A stretch of 11,295 nt of DNA from Euperipatoides rowelli (GCA_003024985.2 PXIH01S0021195.1), one strand, 5' to 3'. Shown: positions 1-9,192, counted from the stretch's first letter. A program made the numbers and translations. The notes: generated from the sequence alone by a model not told the origin.

Positions 1-10
1 CTTTAAAAAA

Positions 11-577
11 TGCTGAAAAACTCCTTCAACTAACTGATAAAGTAGCAGAGATGAAGTATTATGAATATGCAAATATTAATATAAAGTTGTAATAAATGCC
101 TTAACAGCATATTAATACACACATATGCATATTGCAATGTAATTAATACCAGGTGATACCACCATAACCCTGATATTTTTCCAACCGTACTGTACTGCTA
201 GACCATGGACATGGTTCCTAGCTTAGTCAATAACTGACTGAATTGATCTCCTAAAATGAACACCAATTTCAGGACTTATCAACTATAAAGTAGTGTCTAT
301 ATCACCCACATTATGAACCAACTACTTACAACATTGCTTCTTTCATATACAATATGTTGAAAAACTCCTTCAGCTACCTGATAAAGAAGCAGAAGTGAAG
401 TATTATGCATATACAAATATGCATAAAGTTGTAATAAATGCCTAAACAATAATACAACACCATATTAATACACATAAATATAAGCATATTGCAATCTATT
501 TAATACCAGGTACCACAATCACAGCTCTGATATTCTTCACCTCTCTGCAATGCTAGCCCATGACAATGGTTTCTGAC
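11..577. repeat. Imperfect direct duplication, period about 344 bp
   Basis: Copy 1 (about 11-222) and copy 2 (about 355-577) share long stretches in the same order: GAAAAACTCCTTCA, TAAAGTTGTAATAAATGCC (82-100 and 424-442), CATATTAATACACA, GCATATTGCAAT, TTAATACCAGGT and TGATATT. The offset drifts from 344 to about 342 and then back up through small indels. Copy 1 ends in a near-perfect hairpin at 197-222 (GCTAGACCATG / CATGGT..CTAGC), which is partly decayed in copy 2 (552-577). The segment 223-354 has no second copy. This could be two units of a satellite-like repeat, or two copies of a small transposable element. Its left edge is cut by the window. Confidence 0.75.
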
Positions 578-640
578 TAAGGCCATATTCAGATTTTGGC
601 CATATAGGTTACTCCTGATTATAGCATAGTCATTCTGCTA

Positions 641-658
641 TTATTATTATTATTATTA
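641..658. repeat. (TTA)6 microsatellite
   Basis: Six uninterrupted TTA units, a simple sequence repeat within intron DNA with no sign of function. Confidence 0.8.
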
Positions 659-1299
659 ATGTTGATATTATTGGTATTAGTATCCAAATCTGCCAAATTC
701 TGTAATTCTGAATTTTTAGGAGTAGTCAACAGCTTCAATATATATATAAAAAAGCAAGAATAGAAGGATACAACCATGAGAGGGAGGGTAACATTGGTAT
801 ATAATATTCTATGTATTTATGGCCATTTCTCAATACTCTCATCTTTATTCTTAATCCTTACAACATAAGAATGGACCCTTTTTTGGATAAATATTCTCTA
901 ATGCTAATTTATTTTTAAACATCAGAATATGATATGCAGGTAAGAATTACATGTAAAATAGCATACAGCAAAACTGGTATTATCCTAAACAAGAAAATTA
1001 GATAGGACTGCAGAATAGAAGGTTAGACATAGAACTTTACTATAGACTAAGTATTAAAATAAAATTATATTATAAGAGAACCAGCATCTGTTGATTCTGT
1101 ATTTATGACATTTTGTCTTTAAGCAAGTCCAAACGATTAGGTTTTTGTTTATTTTTTATTTATTTTTTAAATAATGATTAGACTTACAAATAAATTTTTA
1201 TTAATTTTCCTGAAAGTTTTAGATTGTTATCTAAACTAATTAGTATATGTTTCAAATTGGTTTCCTTATTTCTAAAATGTAAAAATATAATTAATATAA

Positions 1300-1335
1300 A
1301 ACACACACAAAAAAAACAAAAAAACAAAAAAACAA
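1300..1335 (-). promoter_or_regulatory. U-rich/UG-rich intronic tract downstream of a weak donor
   Basis: Read on the minus strand, this is three TTTTTTTG-type units followed by GTGTGTGT, starting about 29 nt after the donor of the PEGV exon. That donor (CAAG|GTATTA) departs from the GTRAGT consensus at +4 and +5. U-rich tracts just downstream of weak 5' splice sites are known binding places for TIA-1-type proteins, and UG repeats for CELF-type proteins. A role here is inference; it may be a simple A7C microsatellite. Confidence 0.3.
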
Positions 1336-1364
1336 TAGAATTTATGTTTATTTTTCTTTAATAC

Positions 1365-1506
1365 CTTGTATAGAAATAACAGCTTTATCAGAATCAGGTA
1401 TGACATTGTCTTTTCCTATTTTGACATTAAATTTATGAGCGATTGTTGTTCTTCTACCAAATTTCATAAACATTGTTTCATTGCTCAATCGTGTCACTCC
1501 TTCAGG
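1365..1506 (-). CDS. Internal exon of the same thioester-containing protein, start of the CUB domain (PEGV signature)
   Basis: This exon is 142 nt, 47 codons plus one base, entering in phase 0 and leaving in phase 1. The acceptor is TTTTTTTTTCACAG|CC and the donor is CAAG|GTATTA, which lacks G at +5 and looks weak. It begins PEGVTRLSNETMFMKFGRR (residues 1-19), continues with TTIAHKFNVKIGKDNVIPDS (20-39) and ends DKAVISIQ plus the first base (G) of a split codon. PEG[VI] opens the first CUB half in the A2M/C3/TEP superfamily. The stretch N.IP.S..A.ISI.G matches the part just before the G-D that leads into the thioester domain, so the split codon is probably Gly. The GCGEQ thioester motif would be expected about 25-30 residues further on, in an exon left of this window. 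No cysteine is present, and none is required here in the family. Confidence 0.9.
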
Positions 1507-3619
1507 CTGTGAAAAAAAAATCAAAATGTATATTTTTTCCTTTAAGTTTTTTTTTTTTTTTTAAATTGTATCTAGGCCTATTTGAACTATTATTATTGTC
1601 AAATAGCATTATTCTATAGATGTGTGTGAAAAATCCATCCTAAATAATTACTCAATGATTTACATGCAATCAAACCAGAAACAAAACTCAAACTTGATTA
1701 CAAAATAATTTATTCTATAATTTTTTTTTTCTTGAAAATTCAATTTTTTCTAAGTAACTCTGCAGAGCACAAAATCCTATTTAAAACGGTGCATGACTTT
1801 TGTCCAGCAGTATATGTATCACTCAGATAATGCTAATCCGACTAATACTTTAGACATTTATTTTCTCCAAGATTTAAAATTATTGTTTTTATAACTAAAC
1901 AAAAATTATTTTTCATTTAAAATACAGTATATACTATTGAAAGTTTTAATATCTCACTGTATACAACTAGAATTTTTTTTTTATAAAATCTGATGATTAT
2001 AAAAATATCAATAAGCTATAATAGGAAAATAGTAGAATTATATACTTAAACTTTATAAATAGGGAATTTTTAGCTTTGCTATCAAAGGCAATCCTATATT
2101 TTTATGGGTGATCTAGATTTACTTAGGCAGTTACAGAGTGAAATTATATAGTTTTTAGATTAATGGGTGGTGATGGGAATAATGGGGGGGGGNTTCTAGC
2201 AAAACACAATGAATATATTATGTAAAAAGGAAGGCCCTTTTAAAAATATCAAATAGATCACATTAGTGCATTTATAACAGAGAAAATCAATAAACCTGTT
2301 AATCCAGCACTCAAGTTGCTGATTAGATTGAATGATTGTCAACATCATTAGCCTTGTCTTAAGTGTTAGCAACATATTATAATGGGTTAAACAGGTGCAA
2401 TATCTCTCGTTCTCAACATTTTACACAAGAATAAATTGCAGTTATAAATATTAATATTAAAATATTCTTTTAAGATCTAAAACCAAATATAACAACCTTG
2501 TCCTAGTATAATAATTTATTAGGTCATTTATGCTAACAATATCAAACACTAACACTCTTTTTAAAGCATGATTTTATTTATAGAGGTGTTTTTACTAGTA
2601 TGGACAGAAAAAACTTTGAATTTCATTATAATTATGAACTGTCATCCGCTTTCTAGCATTTTATTATGTTCATTATATTGCCATAAAACTGTAACAATAA
2701 CACTTAAAATAAGATACCATAATATTATAGCTCAGTAATTCTGTCAGATACATTTTCATATTGAAAAATATTCTGAAATTTTCAACAAGTCTGTTATTTT
2801 GGTCAAACAGGGATCTCCTTTAAAAAATAATCATATCAAACAAAAGAAGAGTTGTTTGCTTTCAACTTTTGACTAAAAGTTTTAGCCATTATGTTCAACA
2901 CCCACTAATTTTAAATTTTTTTATTGGCTTTTTGTTTAGTTTGCTCTTTTCTCAATCAGTTTTACTCCCTTTAAAATGATTGGTTCGGCAGTGTTAAAAA
3001 ATTTAACCTGTGATCTGTTCTGGCCTATTGGGAAATGAAAATCTTTCAAACTATTTACCAAATTTCAATATATCCAACTTGAAACAAAANAAGCTTTTCT
3101 TCTAAACTAACTCTTCAACCAGATAACACCATTGATTTTATCTGCATATTTTGTGCCAGTCTCCCTAAATCACATTCTATCTCTAGTAACCACTCAAAAC
3201 AGTAGTAATGCCACCTTTAGAGCTAAAAGGATTCAAACACCGTGAAGACAATATGAAAATGAGAAGTAAGCTTATCTTGGAAATACTTCTTCATCACAAT
3301 ATCACAAAAGAGTTGAAAGATACTGAGATCCAGACTATGCTGGTGATGGAGAAGATTATGCCCAAAGTCCAGCTGGTGTCATAATCAGCCTATCACTTAC
3401 TAACCTCATAAAATGTCCAGCTTGAATGTTTAAAGGACTTTGTAATTCCACCAAACATGAAGTATTTAGCCTTTGATTAATTAAGAAATTTATACTAAAT
3501 GCCAATATTTCCTTCAAACACATATTTTTACAATGAAAGATTATTTGTAGGATTCAACAGAATACTCCATAATAAAAATAAAAATCTCAGTATTTTGTCT
3601 TCGTGTTGCAGTTACTTGA

Positions 3620-3800
3620 TTTACTTACTAAGAAACCAATCCTGTTTTTCAAGGAACCTGATGCTTAATTTATCTAACATTATGAAAAAATCAATCTTGT
3701 GTTCCTGGAATGCAATGTGTTCTTTTACTCACATTATGAATATTTATGTTTCTTGTTTACTACACAATGAAGTCCCAATTAATATTTTTACTAACATTAT
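3620..3800. repeat. Degenerate tandem repeat, units about 50-60 bp
   Basis: Related segments start near 3620 (TTTACTTACTAAG), 3669 (TTTATCTAACATTATGA), 3724 (TTTACTCACATTATGA) and 3787 (TTTACTAACATTATAA), giving spacings of 49, 55 and 63. Some also share a following CAATC-type block. The repeat underlies the longest open frame in the window, 3499-3840 on the plus strand (113 codons). That frame has no recognisable domain and low-complexity AT codon use, so I do not call it a gene. Confidence 0.45.
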
Positions 3801-3859
3801 AAGTACCCCAATCAGTAAGATTTTTTTCTCTTATTGTTAACTTCACAGTACCAAAATCC

Positions 3860-4001
3860 TTTTTTTTAAAAAAAAAAAAAATTAGAGAGCCCAAATGCAT
3901 TATTTTAGTGTTTCTTTTTATTTTATTTTGACACAAATTGAACTCAAAATCCATTATTTTAATGTTTTATTTTTAAAAAAAATATAAAATTAAAGAGCCC
4001 A
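3860..4001. repeat. Small A/T-rich duplication ending in GAGCCC
   Basis: A T-run/A-run block ending ATTAGAGAGCCCA (3860-3893) recurs as AAATTAAAGAGCCCA (3970-4001). CATTATTTTAGTGTTT (about 3897-3912) recurs as CATTATTTTAATGTTT (about 3951-3966). The second GAGCCC block is followed by N and a run of 11 G, so the exact sequence there is uncertain. It may be a slipped or duplicated insertion tail. Confidence 0.5.
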
Positions 4002-4278
4002 NGGGGGGGGGGGAATTAAATTCCCTCATTTTTGATGGGTTTATGTAAGCTACTCATAATGAGGAAATCAACAACAATTGCTGGACAGTAAGATATTAGA
4101 AAATTTATCATAGTGATTATTTGTGTTTTAAACTTTGGTAGTATGAACTTAACTACTAATTGATTGACTCAAATGGCTCTAACCACAAAGTCAATAACAG
4201 ATCCAGCAAAATAAAATAATGCAATTTCTATAAGGAATGTATCATCATGATTAACAATGTCCTATGTTGAATGATGAG

Positions 4279-4296
4279 ATATTGATTAATCAATAT
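4279..4296. repeat. 18-bp perfect palindrome
   Basis: ATATTGATTAATCAATAT equals its own reverse complement. It lies 27 bp left of the foldback at 4323-4408 and may be part of the same element or chance in AT-rich DNA. Confidence 0.6.
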
Positions 4297-4322
4297 AAAT
4301 GATATTGACCAGTCCTTGATTG

Positions 4323-4408
4323 TCTTTTAACCTAGCAATTAATGGAGATATTGGGCCTTAGTAATTTACAAAGAGCGCCCAATCTCTAAATCAATTCCTA
4401 GGTTAAAG
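4323..4408. repeat. Foldback hairpin, arms about 33 bp, possible miniature element
   Basis: The left arm 4323-4355 (TCTTTTAACCTAGCAATTAA...GAGATATTGGGC) pairs with the right arm 4377-4408. The right arm's reverse complement reads TCTTTAACCTAGGAATTGAT...AGAGATTGGGC. Differences are a few substitutions and single-base gaps. The loop of about 21 bp (4356-4376) is unrelated. As an RNA from either strand it would form a long stem inside the intron. Weaker similarity may extend outward (ATGATATTGAC on the left against ATGATAGAC on the right, reversed), suggesting a MITE-like element of about 140 bp. No clear target-site duplication is visible. Confidence 0.65.
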
Positions 4409-4782
4409 ATATACTTTAGAGATGTCTATCATAAATGTTGTATAATTTTTATATTTACCACATGTTGTCAGGAAATATGAATTTGAGGAGTATGAAATGA
4501 ATTTTGCTACCAGCTTGTTAATGATTTATACTTTTTTAATTGCTATTTTTAAATAATTTAAACAAAAGTTCTTAAATAAAACTTTTTTTATATAATTCAA
4601 CAACTGAATATTTGCATCACTTTATACTAATCATCAAGTTAAATATGAAACATTGTTGTTATTATTTATTAATTTTATTTATTTTGAATTGAAAATGTTA
4701 TAGCATATAACAAAGTCATTTATTTAAAAGTAAAAAAGCAAAAACAAACATAATCTTTATTTTTTGTCATTTAAATACTTAC

Positions 4783-4911
4783 ATGAATATGGATTTTTCT
4801 TTCCTCAGCATCTTGTCCTACAAAGCTACTAGCACTTACCCGAATAGAAATAATTCCAGTAACAACAGGTATAATATTAAAACTAACTTTACCATAAACA
4901 CCTGGTTCAAG
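4783..4911 (-). CDS. Internal exon of a thioester-containing protein (A2M/C3/CD109/TEP family), end of last macroglobulin domain
   Basis: This exon is 129 nt, exactly 43 codons, phase 0 at both ends. On the minus strand it follows a pyrimidine-rich acceptor (CTTTTCTTTAG) and ends at CAT|GTAAGT, a strong donor. It reads LEPGVYGKVSFNIIPVVTG (residues 1-19), then IISIRVSASSFVGQDAEER (20-38) and KIHIH. The pattern V.F.I.P...G.I.I.V.A.S...GQDA..R.. followed by PEGV in the next exon is the familiar end of the MG7 domain leading into the CUB domain in alpha-2-macroglobulin, complement C3, CD109 and arthropod or mollusc TEPs. These are secreted or GPI-anchored proteins of innate immunity or protease trapping. 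The family assignment rests on remembered consensus, not a search. Which branch (TEP, CD109, A2M or C3) cannot be settled from 90 residues. An internal consensus donor lies within the exon at 4834-4839. Confidence 0.87.
4834..4839 (-). promoter_or_regulatory. Internal consensus 5' splice site inside the MG7 exon
   Basis: On the minus strand the exon contains CGG|GTAAGT, an uninterrupted GTAAGT identical to the hexamer at the exon's own donor. Cutting here would leave 72 nt (24 codons) and remove 57 nt, exactly 19 codons (VSASS...HIH), so joining to the PEGV exon stays in frame. Whether it is used cannot be told from DNA alone; the family-conserved residues it would delete argue that the outer donor is the normal one. 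Confidence 0.45.
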
Positions 4912-5126
4912 CTAAAGAAAAGTAAAATATTTGTTATAATTATTATGGTAAATAAATAAGCCAAAATAGATGAGGATTAATGATTAATTAAAGTTTAAAA
5001 AATAAAATAAATAAAAACAAATTTTGTTTCTATTCTAAATTGTATGAAGTTCAGGCTACAGAATAAATATTTGTGTCAGGTAATTGTGTTTATCAGATAA
5101 GTATTACCTCTTTATTTATGATGTAC

Positions 5127-5208
5127 ACTGAATCGAATTTAGTTTTTGTGGCAGAAAGAAATTTATTTTATAATTTTATTGAGCCAAAGCTCTAACCACT
5201 GAGCAACT
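5127..5208 (-). mobile_element. Truncated tRNA-derived SINE head
   Basis: Read on the minus strand, 5208 to 5181 gives AGTTGCTCAGTGGTTAGAGC followed by TTTGGCTC. This is an almost perfect tRNA D-arm with a pol III A box (family consensus close to TRGCNNAGTGGTTAGAGC) running into an anticodon-arm-like stretch. About 50 nt further, AAATTCGATTCAG at 5127-5140 resembles a decayed B box (GGTTCGANTCC). The sequence between cannot fold into a full tRNA, so this is not a tRNA gene. It is best read as an old SINE head whose tail is unrecognisable. The A-box part is convincing; the B box is weak. Confidence 0.5.
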
Positions 5209-5451
5209 TTTTAAATATATTTTGTAGTTTAATTTTTTGTAAATTAATTCCTCTTCATTCGTATATACAATATTATTAACATGTTTGCATTAATTACAAT
5301 CTTGACCTCTTCTTTCTTCCATAATCATAATTTTATATCATAATTTATTCTAATTTTGAAGAACACCTGCAGCCTACGAATTAGCAACAACTACTGTATG
5401 TGGAGTTCTCTCAGAAACAAGTTAAACTAGTCATTTTAAATCTAGAAAACT

Positions 5452-5600
5452 CCCCCATAGTAATAACCATGGAAAAAAATTGCAGCTATACGGCACTACT
5501 TGGGGATGAGACCCCACCCCTGAGTATAGGTCAATGAGTTTATTGTCTGTACTCATAGCCACAGGACCATCAATGCAGATAAATGTGTGTAATATTGAAA
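5452..5600. other. GC-richer island of unknown origin
   Basis: This segment stands out from its AT-rich surroundings, with CCCCCATAG, a GGGGATGAGACCCC mini-hairpin (about 5502-5515) and CCACCCCTGAG. No reading frame of any length crosses it and I recognise no family. It may be a fragment of an inserted repeat. Confidence 0.25.
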
Positions 5601-6550
5601 AAACATGTTTTTACTTCTTTTGATCATGACTAAAATAATTGGTTAATTTTGCTCTAGTGCATCATGTTCTCTGATCAATATTTGACTGCATGTATAACTT
5701 TAGAGCTTCATAGTCCAATGTGTTATCTAAATACCTATTTGTTTTTAATTGGTCATGATTCAAATTGACAAAAGTTGATACAAAAAAAAAAAGCTTATCA
5801 AATTTTGTGGAAATACATAAAACATGGCTAAACAAGGCAAATTTGAAAAAAAAAATAGGTTGGACAACAGGACTTTTAAATATACCTTTTGTGATGCAAT
5901 AATCAAGGAGGGGTAGTGGCCACGGGTTAATAATACTTTGCTCACATGTCTACAACCTTTAAATATATAATGGTAGCTTTGTTATACTTATGCACATTAG
6001 GGATCTGATTACCACTTTCTAGATCAGATTGTCTTAAATTTTATATAAAATTAGATGAAATTATTTCATGGTATAAGCATCTGTTCAGAATTTCAGATTG
6101 TATGAGAAGAAGAGTTATGAATCTGCAGTGTTAAAACATTATCTATAACAAAATATTTAAAGTAATAGAGTAATAAAGAAAATCTGACCCATATGGCAGA
6201 GTGGAATTTTTTTTTATTTTTTAAAAAGACTTTCCATTAATTCTTATATAATTGATGTTATATGTTAGGGAATATTGTGAAAGGTAAGAACAACAAATGT
6301 TTAAGTATAATATTGAGATAATTATATAAACATGTCAACTGATGTAAATGTAGAACAAACATGTATATATGACTAATACACTGTAATAATATGACTTTAA
6401 AAAATAGTGTTTTAATAAACACAAGAAAAAATTATATACATGTAGGCTATACACTTCAGATTACATACTTCTTAAATCTGAGTTATTTTAGCACAATGAT
6501 TATAGTTACAATTGAGACATTACAGTCAGTTTAAAGAAATGTAACAGTAG

Positions 6551-6591
6551 GTGAAAAGTGGGTAGCTCCGGACAGGAGGTAGCCCCGGACA
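6551..6591 (+). repeat. Two tandem copies of the GGTAGCCCCGGACA motif
   Basis: GGTAGCTCCGGACA (6561-6574) is followed 17 bp later by GGTAGCCCCGGACA (6578-6591). The flank before the first copy, GGTGAAAAGTG, resembles GGAAAGGTG found before related copies at 9193 and 9929. These are the best-preserved copies of a motif repeated eight times in the window. They lie 2.4 kb left of the main cluster and may mark the end of a larger decayed pogo-like element or a separate fragment. Confidence 0.6.
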
Positions 6592-9000
6592 TCAAGATTT
6601 TAGACATTTTGCTACTAGATGACAGTATGATCCAAACAAATTTTGAAAACTACTACACTAGCTGCCTACATAAGCTACTAGTTTCTATTTTAGCTATTCA
6701 AAAAACTAATTTATTTTTTATTTTTGTGAATTAGATGTGTATTTGAAAGCATTATCTGATATTTAAGACATCATAGACTTCTTTTAAATCAGTATATTGA
6801 AGTAAATATTTCATATATACTTTGAAAATGTGTGCTTAATAAGCTCCAAGTTTAATATTTCATTATTGCANTATTTTCACTAAATAAAGTAGACTCAAAA
6901 TTACGATCTTGCTTAATAATGAATTCTTGTATAAATCAAAATAAATGCTTATTATATGCTTATTAAAAAATGGCTTGAACTAATCAAGTGTTTAAAATTA
7001 TTTCCACTGTGTTGAAGTCTCCAAAAATTTAATTTTCTTACATGCAATTTAATATAAATTAAACCATTATTTTTACTCTCTTTGAATTATCTTTATTTTG
7101 TTTCTGTTATACCTTCCTCATCCATGTTTTATGATTTTATGCAAAAACAGTAGGCAGAAAGGTATAACTGCCCTTAAGATTGTTGATATAGAGTCCTATA
7201 TAACTTGTACTCAGCTGCCTATAGGCATAACCTGTTAGTTGTATAGAATTATTCATTTTATTCATATTTTCAATTTTTCTACGAATGTACTCTGTAAGTT
7301 TTATTTCATGTTAGTTCATATTATTTTATTTTAGTTTAAGCTATTAGTGAGTCCAAGTGCTTGCAGATTTATTGTGCAAGTAACAACTTTATTATTATTA
7401 TTTTTTTTTTTTGGATTTGTTTTCAGCCCCTAAAAAAAAGCTTTCTATATAGATTCTTCTCCTAAAAAATGCAATCTTCTTCATGTGTATGGCTTTTAAA
7501 CAATACTCTAATATAGGCTGTTATTAACAAATTTGCAATGCTTGAATTGTTAGAGTCTGTTTTGCATATTTATATTTTGTATAAGAGAGTAAGTAATAAT
7601 GATGGGATAGACTCATTCAATTGTATTTATTATTATTTGAGGCACAACTATTTTGTCAAATATACTTAATCTAGTGATATCTTGAACTTGAGTATGAACA
7701 CACAAAAAAAATATGCATATTATTATTAGTATAATAATACTCTTGTTAATAGTAACAGTATTAGTATTATTTCTCTGTAATTTTAGTATTCCAATTGTAA
7801 GAAGGCAGCATATTTGGTCAAGTGGCAAAGTCTAGGTCTGATAATAATGAATCAGTAAAGTGGTTTTGCTATTGTTAACAAGGGATTATAAAGAAGAAGA
7901 AAAGGAGTGTAAACCAATCCTAATGCATCCATAATAAGTTTTTTTTTTTCTATAATTAAAAATTTAAGTTAAATTGTAAGTTTTTTCTGTTCTAATTCAT
8001 CATAGTAGGCTAGTATAGATTTTTAATTATTTTTAACTATTATAAAAATAGTTTATTTACATATTTAAATTTTGCATTTAGTTAATAAAGGTTAAAATTC
8101 GCATAAAATAATGTTTATTTTTTTAACTTCCTTGAAATTATTTAAATTAACAAAATATTTTTATTCATACCGTTAAGCTTGACATTGAACCTATGTCATA
8201 AGATCGAATTTCAAACTTTTTATCATTGACTAACTATGCCTAATAATGATTTCAAACAATAATTGTTATTGTTTTTTATTATAACTGATTTTTTTTAAAT
8301 GATGTGTTAATTTTTTACATCCAAATATTTTATAACTAATGAGATTGAAAGTCCTTCAAAAATAATATAGATTCCATATTTTTATCCCATCCATTAATTC
8401 ACCTCCTTCTGCTTTCCCCTTCACCTTGCCAATTTGAAAATATTGTTATTATTGTAGGGAAGAAACATTAAAAATAATTCACTATTGTAAATGATTTTCA
8501 ACTTCATCAGCAGAGGTTTGATGATCATTAAAATAACAAAAGCTTTCTCCTAGACCATCACATATTTTTGTTCAGACATTAGGCATTGCTCTTCATTAGA
8601 ATTTTTCAGTGAGTTTCATTAATTTGGTTTGTAATTGATCATGTGAACATTTAATTTTATAGACGAAGATCATAATAAAATAGCTTATTCCAATGCAATT
8701 GAAGATGAAATTCTAACTTATTAATAAAATGATATATTAAAAAAAAAATTTGTATCAAAATCTATTTTACAAAGACTAGCATTTTCAAATTACTGCATTA
8801 ATTCTTTCAGGTAAAGTTTTGTGCAGCCTTACTTACGAGGATATTTAAAATCAATGTATTTCTCCCCCTCCCTCCCCCCCCCAAAAAAAAAATGTAAAAT
8901 TGATGATTAGGATTGCAGATGATTAAAATGAAAAATTATTGCTACCCCATCATCTAAGATATTGTATTCACTCTGTTTTTATATAACAATTCCAATCTCT

Positions 9001-9039
9001 NGTAGCCCTGGACAGAAAAATGGAGGGTACCCTTGGACA
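9001..9039 (+). repeat. Two further motif copies, plus orientation
   Basis: The first copy is NGTAGCCCTGGACA (9001-9014, the first base unresolved) and the second is GGTACCCTTGGACA (9026-9039). The context AATGGAGGGTA...GGACAAATA around the second copy recurs inverted at 9705-9748. There the same flanks enclose about 20 extra bases, as if this copy had collapsed two adjacent motifs. Confidence 0.6.
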
Positions 9040-9192
9040 AATAAAACTTTAAATTAATTTATAAATTAATAATTTTAAGATAATGTTAGTATGATTACTT
9101 TATTCTCTTTATATTATTATACTAAAGTATGTAAATGTTTGCACAGTAATTAAATTTAATAATCAAATTCAAACAATTTCAACAATTCGAGA

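Larger units (their letters stand above)
1..1364 (-). other. Partial intron downstream of the PEGV exon
   Basis: The minus-strand donor at 1364 opens an intron that runs past the left edge. I looked for the next expected exon, encoding G-D-...-GCGEQ, and found no reverse-complement trace of it, so the intron exceeds 1.36 kb. It contains the direct duplication at 11-577, a (TTA)6 run at 641-658, and an A/CA-rich tract at 1300-1335. The stretch 660-1290 is featureless AT-rich sequence. Confidence 0.7.
1507..4782 (-). other. Intron between the two thioester-protein exons
   Basis: This is a 3276-bp GT-AG intron on the minus strand, bounded by GTAAGT at its 5' end (high coordinate) and a poly-T then CACAG at its 3' end. 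HIH at the end of one exon and PEGV at the start of the next are adjacent in family proteins, so no constitutive exon is expected inside. The contents are AT-rich with poly-A/T runs. They include a degenerate tandem repeat around 3620-3800, a small duplication at 3860-4001, an 18-bp palindrome at 4279-4296 and a foldback at 4323-4408. A G run with an adjacent N occurs at 2184-2193 and another at 4002-4013. In 1515-3100 and 4410-4780 I see only AT-rich filler. Confidence 0.8.

Noticed and set aside
3760-3954. 64-codon minus-strand open frame
   Set aside because: It overlaps the tandem repeat and A/T runs, encodes a poly-Phe/Lys stretch from homopolymers, and lies inside the intron with no domain or splice context.
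5760-5945. 61-codon minus-strand open frame rich in Leu, Phe and Ser
   Set aside because: Length is within chance expectation, the hydrophobic look comes from T-rich DNA, and no homology, signal or conserved motif is recognisable.
7613-7828. 71-codon minus-strand open frame with Ile-rich stretch
   Set aside because: The Ile run comes from ATT/TAA microsatellite sequence at 7719-7760; no family resemblance.
7813-7865. TTGGTCAAGTGGCAAAGTCTAGG, a possible tRNA-like A box
   Set aside because: It matches the pol III A box only loosely, has no B box at the right distance, and does not fold as a tRNA.
8168-8220. Minus-strand stretch KKFEIRSYDIGSMSSLT followed by GTATGA, considered as an upstream exon of the thioester protein
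   Set aside because: No acceptor with a pyrimidine tract at a sensible distance, a stop just upstream, and no match to the MG7 sequence expected before LEPG.
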